The position numbers and the translations under genes are program-made. Below are positions 48,010 through 58,030 of a stretch of 64,000 bases of DNA, one piece after another. Origin of the DNA: Reticulascus tulasneorum (taxonomy: Eukaryota > Ascomycota > Sordariomycetes > Glomerellales > Reticulascaceae); NCBI GenBank assembly GCA_001557505.1, contig LSAX01000006.1:2976001-3040000 (forward strand). The letters are read 5' to 3'. The number at the start of each line of letters is the position of its first letter. Within the stretch, counting starts at the first letter, position 1. Under the pieces are notes generated by a model. That model did not search any database and was not told the origin of the DNA. It saw only the letters and a program-made list of their open reading frames with translations.

Positions 48010-48367
48010 TGCGTGGGGGGCAGAGATGCTTTTGTTTTTCGGTGACTGGCGGTGAAATTGGAGATGCACTGTAAACGAGAATATGGAGTAGAGAGATCCA
48101 ACCTAGTATGCAATAGAATGCCCCTAGACTCCCCTGAATGTAATTATCATAACATTACTGTTATTTGAGGGGTGGTGACTTGCCATACTTTCCGGCCGAA
48201 TGGGGGCGTGTCGATGACTTCAGGTCAGCGGATTGGCACTTCTGTCTTCTCCTTTAAGACGGTGCATCGGCGTCGCGTCTCAATTGATATTTTCAAGCAA
48301 CAAAATACAATATTCATATCTTATGTGATTGAACTCTAGAGAAACACCTCAAATGCTGTTCCACTAC
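48010..48367. other. Convergent intergenic spacer
   Basis: About 360 bases between convergent stop codons. Nothing beyond UTR-like A+T-rich sequence is seen. Confidence 0.45.
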
Positions 48368-49717
48368 CTACATAACATTGCAAACCTCTGCCTCCCTCCG
48401 CTTTCTTTCAGCTTCGTCGGCTTCCCATCTCGCAATTTGAGCCGCTTTGACCTCATTCTGGAGACGGGATTCCGCCAACCTCGCCTCATACTCACCTTGA
48501 GCGCGGAGCTGTGCCATTTCCGCTTGCGCGGTCAAGACTTGTTCTTGGAACTTCATGTCCTTCTGGTGAGCCCTCTCGCGCTCCTCCCGAAGTTCTTGGT
48601 CGCGTTGTTTTTGGAGCTGCTCCATATTGACCTGCATCTTCCTTCTGTCCTCTTCGTCCTTCTTCATCTTAGCCTCAAGATTCGCCCTCAGTTCCGCCAG
48701 CTCATTCTGAGAGCGGATGTCATCAGCCTTCCTGGCTTCCTCCATGTCTTTACGTAGTTCTTGCATTTCCTTCTTGTGTGCTGCTTTCAGTTTCTCTAAC
48801 TCAGCCTGGACCTCAACTCCGGCCGCAGTCTGGTTGAGACTCTTGCCGCTTGCCATTTCCTTCTGAATCTCAAGAGTAATGCGGTGTCTCTGGCTGATAA
48901 TGTACTGCAAGATCTTAGTTGCAGAGGCGATGCCGCTATCCTGCCTGAACACTTTGCTACCTTTGTCGACCATCCCTCCCCAAAAGTCCTTTCGTTGGAT
49001 AAGCTCCTGTTCTCGTCTGTTGCCATCAGTGGGGGACACGTAGGGCCACATAGTGGTCGCAAGAACGACGCAAGATAGGCCCTGGTCGCCGCATAGCTTT
49101 CTGAAAAGGCGAATGTTCTTCATGTCTGCGCCGGTCATGCGGGTGTCATTGATTCGATGCAGGTACACAATTCCCGCGAGCTTTATGCCTCCTTTGTATG
49201 AGCGATTGAGCCAGTCCGCGACCTCCCGCAGGATTTCTGAATCAGATCGTGTGGTATCGTTGAATCCCGGAGTATCGATGAGGTAGATTTTCTGGTCGCC
49301 GACTTGAGCTCTATGGATACCAACCTCGGCCGTACCTTTGCCATATCTATCAGCCTCCTGACACTCTCGTATGATTTGTTTCCGTACTGTACTTACACGA
49401 TATAAGGGATTCTCCAACTACAGCGGACGGAGCAAAGTGCGAAATAAATGTGCTTTTCCCAACGCCAGTAACACCCATAACGGCAATGACAGTGTCGTTT
49501 GGTCTGCAAGATATCGTCAGCATTTCATGATCATCCAGTTCCTACATTAGGAGTATTACCCTGGGCTTGCTACTGGCCGCGAATGCTCTGGATCAAGGCT
49601 GCGCCCTGCCTGCGGTGGGCCAGTCTCGGAGCCATTTGCGCCGGTTGACATTGAACTATATGGCGGAGGGTTCGGCACAGTTGGACCAGTATGCACATAA
49701 CCCTTGCTGGAATCCAT
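48368..49717 (-). CDS. GIMAP/AIG1-like P-loop GTPase with coiled coil and CaaX box (copy A)
   Basis: Three exons, 49717-49560, 49503-49397 and 49335-48368, join in phase into 410 aa. The acceptor at 49336 was chosen because it restores the switch region SCT, matching copy B. After a disordered N-terminus come G1 GVTGVGKS (63-70), switch I Thr90 and G3 DTPGF (109-113) followed by NDTTRSDSEI. Next is a block shared with the two neighbours, YLHRINDTRMTGADMKN. The G4 position reads LATTMW instead of NKxD. From ~residue 215 the protein is an almost continuous coiled coil (ELEKLKAAHKKEMQELRK, ERERAHQKDMKFQEQV). It ends in CNVM, a good farnesylation-type CaaX box, predicting membrane attachment. Function is unknown; relatives in other kingdoms act in immunity and at membranes. 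Confidence 0.85.
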
Positions 49718-51075
49718 TGGAGGATGCGGGATCGTATTAAGCTGGCTGGAAGGTATTGTGTTTAGATGGTTTGATACTAAGAGAGCGTGGCAGGACCAAA
49801 AGCTAAATGGAGATGATGGTAACTAACGTCGTCCTCCAAATTGTGGGCTTTAGCAGTCAGCGGCTTCTTAAAGGGTGGATAAGATGGAAACATTGATAAG
49901 CCACTCCGGTTGCCGTCCAGCTGCATCGCCTCTCTCATACCAGGCTCGATGTTGATTGCTTACTCTTGCGGCTGCTTTCCGTGGGTGATAAGTATCGATG
50001 TTACTCAGTAGTTGGAGGCCGGTTTCTGCTAACACATTCAGCTACCGAAGGCATTTGTTTACGGCGTTCGTACACCTCGGTACCAACCCCTCCAGTATTG
50101 ACCACGACTTGAGCCTTATCCCGCGTGGCGTTTCAATGTTTGTGTCTTGATAGCGTAGCCCCCACGGTGAGGCTACAGCCTGCCTCCATCCTGCACAATA
50201 GCCCGGATTATCCCGCACATCTTGTCAACTAAGATCAGGCTGCGAGTCCGGACCTCCATCCGTACCAGGAAATTCATGCGACGATCAGAGAAAATCCCGC
50301 GAGTTTGACAACAGTTCCTGGTTCTGAAGCCGCGCAAGCACAAACGCCACTTTCGCACTGTATTCAGCTGGAGGGTTTTGGGCAGAGTCTGGAGCTTGAT
50401 CATTCCGAATTGGGCCGTACACAGCCTTCGTATCAATGTTTTCTCCGTCTCATTGTTTCCTCTCTGATCAAAGTTTAGGAGCAGCGCCGGCCGCATGACC
50501 CTGTTTTCTCTCTTTAGGGTAGTATCTGATCTGGTGTTCTGCATAGGCAAGTCACATATAGCAAACAGTGAAGCGGCTGTCGGCCACTGTCGGCCGCATT
50601 GTTACATTTTTGTCTTCAAAGTTCTGTGGAAGATCATCGAAGTGGCTTTTGGGTCGTCGTCATCTTGCCAACTTTACTTATTTAGAGCGCTGAAAGCGGA
50701 GCTGAAACATCTGGTCTGACAGGGAACTGCAGGTACTTCTCGGCGACGTCCAGTAAGCCATCTTCCGGTGTGATCGTTGCCTCCCCACCTTCTCAAGGAT
50801 ATCTCTGAGGCCTATGCTCTAAGGAGTGAGCTGTCTGGATCAATGTAATCTTCGCTTGGTTCTGACATCTAGTTCCAGAGATCCGCCTTGAACCAAACTC
50901 CAAACTATAGTGGTGTAAGACGAGGCATCTCATAACAACCAACAATTTGATACACTTGCTGAGCCCACCCCGTACCTAAACGCCATTGCACACCCTGAAG
51001 CTCTCTTTAATTTGTGGATCTAGCTCTCACTGGAAGTTCCATTCCACCTTTCGAATAATTGAGAGCATCATTGTC
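49718..51075. promoter_or_regulatory. Divergent region between GTPase copies A and B
   Basis: About 1.36 kb between divergent start codons. A 125-codon minus frame at 50173-50550 lacks motifs and is not called. A short direct duplication (GGCTGTCGGCCACTGTCGGCC) lies near 50575-50596. No gene is seen. Confidence 0.4.
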
Positions 51076-52710
51076 ATGTCTCTCCAGCCTCAGAACAACA
51101 AATCTATTAATGATTCCACGCCCTTGGTCAATTCAGCACAGGAATCGACCAAAAGCCGACCTGGGGAATCCAGACCTGTGCATTCTGGAGGCGAAGCAAA
51201 TCGCGAGGCTTTAAGAACTGAAACCTCCGATGATGAAGAGATGTCCACATCCGAACCTGAACCTGTGAAGCTGAATTCAGAGGGCATTCCGTCTCAATTG
51301 TCTGGAAACTCGACTCTAGAAGCTTGAAGTTCATCACTAACATCGAAGTAGGAACAATGCCGTTTTCATCATTCTTATGGGAGTGACAGGCACTGGGAAG
51401 AGCACCTTTGTATCGCTGTTGGCTGATCAGGATGTCGGGGTTGGCCATTCTCTGGCTTCATGTACGTATCCTCCACGCGTCCATCGAGCTGGCGGGAAAA
51501 TAGATGATAATGAAGCGTAGGCACTTCTGATATTGGCATTTACAGCTGCCATGGAGACAATGGGCAAACTGTGTTTCTTGTAGACACCCCGGGTTTTGAC
51601 GACACGAACAGATCTGACACGGAGATTCTGAAAGAAATAGCCTACTTTTTGGGAAAGATGTATGAGAAAAGGGCCCACCTTGCCGGTATCGTCTACTTGC
51701 ACCGCATTACCGATCCACGAATGAATGGCACTGCTTTGAAGAACCTGCGGATGCTTCAGAGACTGTGCGGAGACCGAGGCCTGCCAAATGTTCTCCTGAC
51801 CACTACCATGTGGACTGCGCTGATTGATACGGAAGAAGGTCGCATGATAGGAACCAAGCGTGAGCAAGAGTTGCAAGACCCCGAACTATGGGGAGGCATG
51901 GTTTCAAAAGGGAGCAAGATTGTTCGCCATGATGGCACCCTTGAGTCTGCACAAAGCCTCGTCTCCTCTCTCGTTTCACTGAACACTGCAGCTGTTCTCG
52001 ATATTCAGGTGCAGCTTGTAGACGAGAACAAAGCCCTTGACGAAACTCCAGCGGGGAAATATGTTCAAGGCGAGCTACTCGAAGCCCGCAAGCGATTTGA
52101 GAAAGATATCGAAGAATACCAGGACGCTATGGAGGCGGCTGCAAAAGAAAAGGATCAAGAGACCCTGGAAGCACTACAAAAGGAGCGTGAAATAGCTGTG
52201 GCCATGGAGAAGCAGCGAATAGAAGAATGGAAGAAGCTCAGCATTTCCATGAAAGAGCTAGCACAGGATAAAGATAGCCGATACCAAGAACTCGCAGAGC
52301 AGATGGCGCAACAGCTTCCAGACACCCATGACGACTCAGACCAAACCGCTGAGCTTCTTACCATCCAGCGACAGCTTGAGAAACTGCAAGACGACATGAG
52401 AGATGGCGAACGCCGCCACGAGCTGCATGTTGCACGACTACAGAGTACGCAGCAAGCACAAGCAATAGCCGAGATCCAGAGAGTGGGCAGGCAAGCCAGA
52501 CTTCGAGAAGAGCAATTGCTGATGGAGAAGAAGAGACTCCAGATGAGATTGAGACGATTGGAGGAAGACCGTGCTAACCAAGGTAACGAATTTCCTATAA
52601 TATCCCTTTTGAAGAGTCTCGTGGGATCAATGGCATCTCTTGGTCCCGGGACCCGGGATACTCGGAGACCTCGACACAGACAGGCCTACGACAGGGACCT
52701 AGCGTATTGA
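51076..52710 (+). CDS. GIMAP/AIG1-like P-loop GTPase with coiled coil (copy B)
   Basis: Start at 51076 (MSLQPQNNKSINDS). Exon 1 runs to about 51290, exon 2 from about 51352 to 51461, exon 3 from 51521 to 52710; about 504 aa. Intron 2 (51462-51520) is consensus and restores SCTSDIG. Intron 1 has a good branch site (CACTAAC) and acceptor, but the only phase-compatible donors (GTCTCA at 51291 or GTCTGG at 51300) are weak, so its 5' edge is uncertain. G1 is GVTGTGKS, G3 DTPGFDDTNRSD, the shared block HRITDPRMNGTALKN, and the G4 position TTTMW. A coiled coil spans most of residues ~280-470 (EKDIEEYQDAMEAAAKEKD). Unlike copies A and C, it lacks a CaaX box and ends RDLAY. It is divergent from A and convergent with C. 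Confidence 0.8.
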
Positions 52711-52789
52711 GGGGAGGTGGAGCAACTCTGAATATCCACATACGTATTGAGGGGAGGTGGAGCAACTCTGAATATCCACATACGTATTA
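52703..52789. repeat. 40-bp tandem duplication at the end of GTPase copy B
   Basis: Two perfect 40-base copies (52703-52742 and 52743-52782) beginning CGTATTGAGGGG and ending ATCCACATA, plus the first bases of a third. The first copy contains the TGA stop of GTPase B; the second lies in the 3' UTR. It looks like a recent slippage-type duplication. Confidence 0.9.
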
Positions 52790-52962
52790 GAGTAACAAAG
52801 GCTAACATTTGCCCATTCAAGAACTTATTTGTAGTGTGATGTGATCGATGAGGGCTTGAGTGGGCCAAAATGACTCCCCAAGGCTGAAGGGAACGGTCTT
52901 TGGTGTATCGGAATCTTTTTCAATTTGGTAGCTTAGGAAAGAAAATGAAAAGAGTCTACATG

Positions 52963-53020
52963 GATTCGTTATTAAAGCACTTGAGTTTGTGAAATATCTA
53001 GATGCCCGTCCTAAGGCACC
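52963..53020. repeat. Degenerate dispersed repeat, segment A (copy 1)
   Basis: This 58-base stretch, just downstream of GTPase copy C, aligns without gaps to 62719-62776 at 43 of 58 positions; 13 of the 15 differences are transitions, as expected of RIP or ageing repeat copies. The perfectly shared parts include TCTAGAT and TAAGGCACC. Confidence 0.55.
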
Positions 53021-53049
53021 CCACTTATGGAAAAGAGACTGCACTCCAT

Positions 53050-54531
53050 CTACATGACAGCACATTCAGGGTCGCTGGGACTCTGCCTCTGCCCCATGTA
53101 TGGGTGTGTGGCTTCACCGCAATCATTCCCGCACCCACCGCAGTGGAAGTACCTATCCGAGTCGCAGAAACAGCAGTCTGTATTGGATGTTAGCTATAAG
53201 TCTTGAAATCCAAAGGACCTAACTTACGGTAGTAGACCGTATACAACGTGGCGTTACCCTTGCACTTGTCGCATGGCCACTGAGGAGAGTGGCGGATGCA
53301 GACATAATTTTCTTGGAACTCCTTCCGCTGCCTCACGATCTCAGCATCTCTCTGCTTTTGTCTTTCAATCGCCTCCTCTCTCTCACGTGCGATCCTTGCC
53401 AACTGTTCTTGCCTTCTCTCTTCTTCTCTCCGAGCCCTCTCTCTCTGCTCGCGCTGCAATTCTACGTGCCGTTGTCGAGCTTCCTCCTCTAGTTTCTTTT
53501 GTTTTGCAAGCTCCGCTTGCCGAGCCTCCTCCCTTCGACGTTCAAGTTGCTCTCTCTCTCGCTTTAGGCGCTCGGCGTCACGACGTCTTTTTTCTGCGAG
53601 CCGAGCTTGCTCTCGTCGTCGCGCAGCATCTCGTTCTGCCTGTAATTCCCGCTCCAGTCTCTCTGTCTCTTTCTTCTGTTCCCTGGCCGCGGTTGTATCG
53701 GTGACTGACTTTCCCTCTTGTATCATTTCGACTTCGGCTACGGTGCTAAATTTTCCATAGCCGGCCATTTGTTCGATAAGGCCGAGGCCTGCCTCTCTGG
53801 TTTTGTTAAGGCGCACGATCTTCGCCCCTTTCTCGAGCATGCCGCCCCAGAAGTCTCTTTCTTGGCGGAGTTCTTTCTCTCGCCGATTTCCGACTGCGGG
53901 AGATACTTGTTCCCAGAATGTCGTTGCGAGCACAACGTTCTTGAAACCATCTTCGCCAACCAACTGCCGGAACATTCTGAAGTTTTTGAGGGCACTTCCG
54001 TTCATTCTTGTATCACTGATTCGGTGGAGGTAAACAACGCCGTTCAGCCGGGTTCCGGACACGGCAGAGTCTTTTAGCCATGTCAGAATCGCTTCCGTGA
54101 TTTCCCTGTCAGATCTTGTTGTATCATCGAAGCCAGGTGTATCAATAAGGATATATTTCGTTTTCTTGTGGAAGAATTCTACGGCACGTACGTCGCCGGT
54201 TTCTAACCGAAACGCCATGAGCATGCTGGATGGCCTAGTACGTATCAGGAGTACACTCACCGGATGTCAGATTATCACCGACTACGACATCTTTTCGTCC
54301 GCTGACGATCCTGATAAACGAAGACTTGCCAACCCCTGTAACACCCATCACCGCAATGACAACAGGCTCTTCGCCGACGGATGTGCTAGAAGAAGAAACC
54401 GAGTTCTTAGCAAAGCCATTGATTCGACTGATCTCTTTTATCTTCGGGTCGGTGTTGAACAGCATGTCTGTCTCGCGAGACTTGCGCCAAACACGAGATG
54501 CAAGCTTGCTAAGAAATTTCATTTCTGGCAT
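53050..54531 (-). CDS. GIMAP/AIG1-like P-loop GTPase, coiled coil, Cys-rich tail and CaaX box (copy C)
   Basis: Three exons, 54531-54261, 54202-53228 and 53177-53050, join in phase into 457 aa. G1 is GVTGVGKS (63-70), then the switch region TSETGDV, G3 DTPGFDDTTRSD, the shared block HRISDTRMNGSALKN, and LATTFW at the G4 position. Residues ~205-375 form an exceptionally Arg/Glu-rich single-helix or coiled-coil segment (RREEARQAELAKQKKL, RERARREEERRQEQL). After it comes a tail with about ten Cys (CIRHSPQWPCDKCKGN, HCCFCDSDRYFHCGGCG) that could bind zinc, recovered only after splicing the last 50-nt intron. The last four residues are CAVM, a farnesylation-type CaaX box. It lies convergent to copy B. 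Function unknown; a membrane-tethered GTPase is inferred. Confidence 0.86.
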
Positions 54532-54801
54532 TGTAGGTAACCAAAGTCCTCTACTTCGAAATTCTGCTCAAATTAAAATGGCGATATGCAAGAGCCCAAC
54601 GAAGAACGCTCCATGCAGTATGTAGGAGCCTCAATAAGAATCTATCAGTGCTAGACCTCCATCAAGGAGGATAGCCTGAAACCTGGTGGGGAGACTGCTG
54701 ACAGAGTAACAGATCGAGATGCAGCTGGGAATTCAAGAAATTCTAGCTGCACGTTCGAGGCTCGAACCCATGCTAGTCCATCTCATCTAAGGCTTGAAAA
54801 C

Positions 54802-55086
54802 ATGTTGGTTATCTCCATGAACTTGAAGTTGTCTCCCACGGAACAGCGCAAACGCTCGGCCGATTGTGGCGAGATTTTGGCGATAAGAAGCAGGCTGGCT
54901 TCAGCCTCTCCAGCTATTGAATGCATAAACGCGTTGCTCAGCCGCCACCATTGGACGCCACTCGGGTCGGACGGAGAAGAATGCTTGCTCGACCACAAGG
55001 ACCTTCAAAACGTCATACAGTTGACACTGTGTCGCTATTTCCACCACTACGATGTACCGGATGACGTGCTCATCTGGTTTGCCTAG
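54802..55086 (+). CDS. Doubtful small protein, 94 aa
   Basis: A short frame with reasonably protein-like composition (LSPTEQRKRSADCGEIL, ECLLDHKDLQNVIQLTL, CRYFHHYDVPDDVLIWFA). No family is recognised, no signal peptide or membrane helix is present, and no splice partner is obvious. It may be a small gene, or the remnant of a larger one in a region that also holds repeat debris. Confidence 0.25.
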   Translation: MLVISMNLKLSPTEQRKRSADCGEILAIRSRLASASPAIECINALLSRHHWTPLGSDGEECLLDHKDLQNVIQLTLCRYFHHYDVPDDVLIWFA

Positions 55087-55174
55087 GCTCAATCCATACG
55101 GAAGCAGACGGATCCTTGGAGGGAGGAAATCTGCCTTGTGACGCTGTTTCCTGGAACGGGTTGTGGCGAAAATG

Positions 55175-55259
55175 CCCAAGAGATTTGAGACATGGAAGGA
55201 TTATGTACCCCTCTAATTATTGATTTCTTCCTGTGTATTTCCTAATTCTCTTGATGTAG
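55175..55259. repeat. Degenerate dispersed repeat, segment B (copy 1)
   Basis: This stretch resembles 62821-62907. Within it, the 20 bases at 55210-55229 match 62854-62873 at 17 positions with three transition differences; similarity on both sides is weaker and needs a 2-base gap. Confidence 0.45.
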
Positions 55260-56165
55260 TCTTACAGTCCTGAGGGTTTCGGTTCTCTTAAATGCCTGTA
55301 TGCGGCTCGTGACTAGGGGCCGCTTGTGGAAGCACTCCTCCAATATTCACCACCGGCAGGAAAGTAAGTAATAAGGTACTTGGATAAACTATAACTTAGT
55401 GCCTTAGGTTCACGAACGCGACCCTGTGGCAGGACACCACCCACTGCATAGGTATCTCACTCACTTGCGCACGAGCATCACTACATTCACGTTTGGCCAT
55501 ATTCAATCAAACGATGGAGGCAGCAAAGCGTCAAAAGAACCGATCAATACGTTTCAACAGCATGTGTCGGGCTAGTCTGTCAGTACGGCATGTACGAAGA
55601 CAGAGAGGTACAAAGGAGAGAGCATTTTGAACTTTGCATTTAGTGGTAAAAGTTTTTAGGCGTTCTTGTGATTTAACATATCTAAAAGGCAGAAGATAAT
55701 GAATGCATCAAGCCTAAAGGCCTAGCACACTGGTCTCCATGCGCAATGCTCTGCTATAAGCAACGCCTATCTTGATGTCAACGAGCCACCTCCTTGTCCC
55801 TCACAATCTCAGTATCTGCAGGCAAGGGCCTTCCGCTGCTACACCAGTTTGTCAGTGACCAATCTAAAAGCAGGGTTAATCCAGGCATGTGCACTCCTTT
55901 GCTTGTACCCCTTGCCAACACTGCGCAGATGGTGGGGGCCGCTGGGCGGCGGAATGTGTGTCAGTGCCAACCACTCTCCCCTCGACGCCATGAGCGGCTG
56001 TTGCTAAGGCCCAGTCTAGTCCTCCATATTCATTCTAATCTAAAACCAAGCATATTAATGGCCAGGGAAGCAGAATCAAGGATATTGTATGCCTCAATAT
56101 ATTTACATGACAAGGGAGCAGGGATATTACAATAGCATTTGCCAAACTGACATCCTAGTTCCTGA

Positions 56166-57895
56166 CTAAACAATCCATTTCCAAATCTTCTCAACAAAGT
56201 TTCTCGGTATCTCGTCCGGCCATATCTCGGCGTCTAGAGCGGCCTTGCCAGACCAGAGATCGGCCTCTGCTGGGTCAACGAAAGAAGTTCGCTTCCAAAA
56301 CTTCCACAGCAAAAACGGGCAGACGAAGAGCGGAATTCCAACGTAGGATGAAATAAACCCCTGAACCGACCATCCGCCTGTGGTGAATACTTCCCACCCG
56401 TTGAACAAAATGATTATGACGAAGTAGCACAGAGCGAACCACGCGCTGTACGGCTGGAATGCAGGCTTGAAAGGGAGGGTATTGCGATCAACTCCCTGAA
56501 GTGACAAAGCTTTTCGGAAGCGGAGATAGGCGATGGTGATGCAACACCACGAAATGAGGGAAATGATAGTACCGATGTTGAGGAACCACTGGAATACTGT
56601 GAATGCCCCTTGAGATGCCGCCGTATAAGCCAGGCCGCTCCACATGGCGGTGAAACCGATCGCGTAGATTGGAATTCCACGGTCTGTACACTTTAGAAAG
56701 ATGCGGGGAGCCTGGTTGATTTGGGCGAGGCCGAAGAGGTATCGTGAGCCCACGAACAGGAAAGCATTGGCGGACGAAGCTGCCGATGTCACTATTATCG
56801 CGTTTATGAGGTGAGGTAGAAACGGGATGCCAGCTTGCTTAACGGCAAGTACCCATGGGGAAACTTTGCCGAGGTTAGGGTCGTTGGAAGGGACGATTAC
56901 GCTGATCGCGAGGGATCCGAGCACGTAAAAAATCAGGATCCGCCAAATGAGCCGCCTGATGGCCTTCGGAATATTCTTGCGAGGGTTGGCAGCCTCGCCT
57001 GCCGTTACTGCAACCATCTCGACACCGGAATAAGAAAAGGCGGCATATATAAGAGTGGAGAATAGGCCTAAGAAGCGGCCCGCGTTTCCCTCGGCGACGA
57101 CCTCCTTCATTGGTGGTCCCGGATTGTACCAATATCGAAAGCCGAGACGATCACCACTCGGGCTGCCGCCAAGGTCGATAATGAAGGCCATGATCAAGAG
57201 GCCGACGATTGCCAAAATCTTTATAGATGCAAAGATAAACTCGGCCTCGCCGTATATAGAGACTGCCCAGACGTTCAAGCTGACAATGACCACGATGGCA
57301 ATGGTGATCCACGCGGCGGGGTTGGTTTTGTCGTCCCAGAACTGTATCAATATAGCAGCGGCGATTATATCAGCGCAAATGGCGATTGTGGATAGATACC
57401 AGAGGTTCCATCCCACTGCAAAGCCCATTGCAGGGTCGACATAACGGGCACAGTATTGAGGGATGGCTCCAGGAAGAGGTAACCAGGTCGTCATCTCTCC
57501 CAAAGACATCATCATGGCGTAGACGGCGGCTCCAGTGATCGAAAACCCGAGAATCACCGAAAGCGGCCCTGATTTCAAGAAAGCCGAACCGATGGCAAGG
57601 AACAGTCCTGTACCGATGGATCCTCCAATAGCGATGAACTGGATATGGCGGGACTTGAGACTGTTTGAAGTTCTTAGCAATGACGATTGAGATGGCAAAC
57701 AAAGCCCTGCGCATCCACGTACCCTCTTTGCACGTATCCGAACTCTTCAGCCGTTGCAACATCTCCATATACGCCAACTGCCTCTCCAAACGCCGCAGTT
57801 GTCGCCGTTTGCTCCCCGACTTGGACGCCGGAGCCATTGTCAGGTATTACATTGTGGCTTTGTGTGGCGGAGTCGCTTGCTTTTTCGGCATCCAT
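56166..57895 (-). CDS. Amino-acid permease (AAP/YAT family)
   Basis: Two exons, 57895-57723 and 57660-56166, join in phase into 555 aa (61-nt intron). The cytosolic N-terminus ends in the family signature QRGLKSRHIQFIAIGG with SIGTGLFL, which the splice reconstructs. About twelve transmembrane helices follow, for example LSVILGFSITGAAVYAMMM, WITIAIVVIVSLNVWAVSI, FSYSGVEMVAVTAGEAANP (the conserved substrate-region helix), and AIIVTSAASSANAFLFVGSRYLF. The C-terminus has the usual hydrophilic DPAEADLWSGKAALDAE and a closing WKWIV. It is expected in the plasma membrane, importing amino acids by proton symport. It is divergent from a PLP enzyme that resembles dialkylglycine decarboxylase, so its substrate may be that enzyme's amino acid; GATA sites between them suggest nitrogen control. 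Confidence 0.94.
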
Positions 57896-58030
57896 CGTGG
57901 AAAAAAAAGTAACTCTGAAAGCCGAGTGGGTTGTGCTTGGGAATATCAATAACCCCGGAATTGACAAAGGAAATTTGAGGAGGTTGCACGAGACTTGTTT
58001 ATATACAAATCAAGTCGCAGGCCAGATTAT

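Larger units (their letters stand above)
54532..56165. other. Intergenic, 1.6 kb, with a possible small gene and repeat segment
   Basis: Beyond the doubtful 94-codon frame at 54802 and the degenerate repeat at 55175-55259, both listed separately, I see no gene. A TGGGTTCGAGCC stretch on the minus strand near 54765 resembles a tRNA T arm, but no complete tRNA can be drawn. Confidence 0.4.

Noticed and set aside
50173..50550. 125-codon minus-strand frame between GTPases A and B
   Set aside because: Arg-rich, no motif, no homology to the GTPases and no plausible splice extension.
53190..53227. Stop at 53190 as the end of GTPase C
   Set aside because: Reading on through GTAAGT gives a short tail, but splicing the consensus 50-nt intron yields a coherent Cys-rich domain and a CaaX box, so the spliced end at 53050 was preferred.
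54720..54790. Minus-strand T-arm-like TGGGTTCGAGCC
   Set aside because: Flanking bases do not form a T stem or acceptor stem; at most a decayed tRNA-derived fragment.
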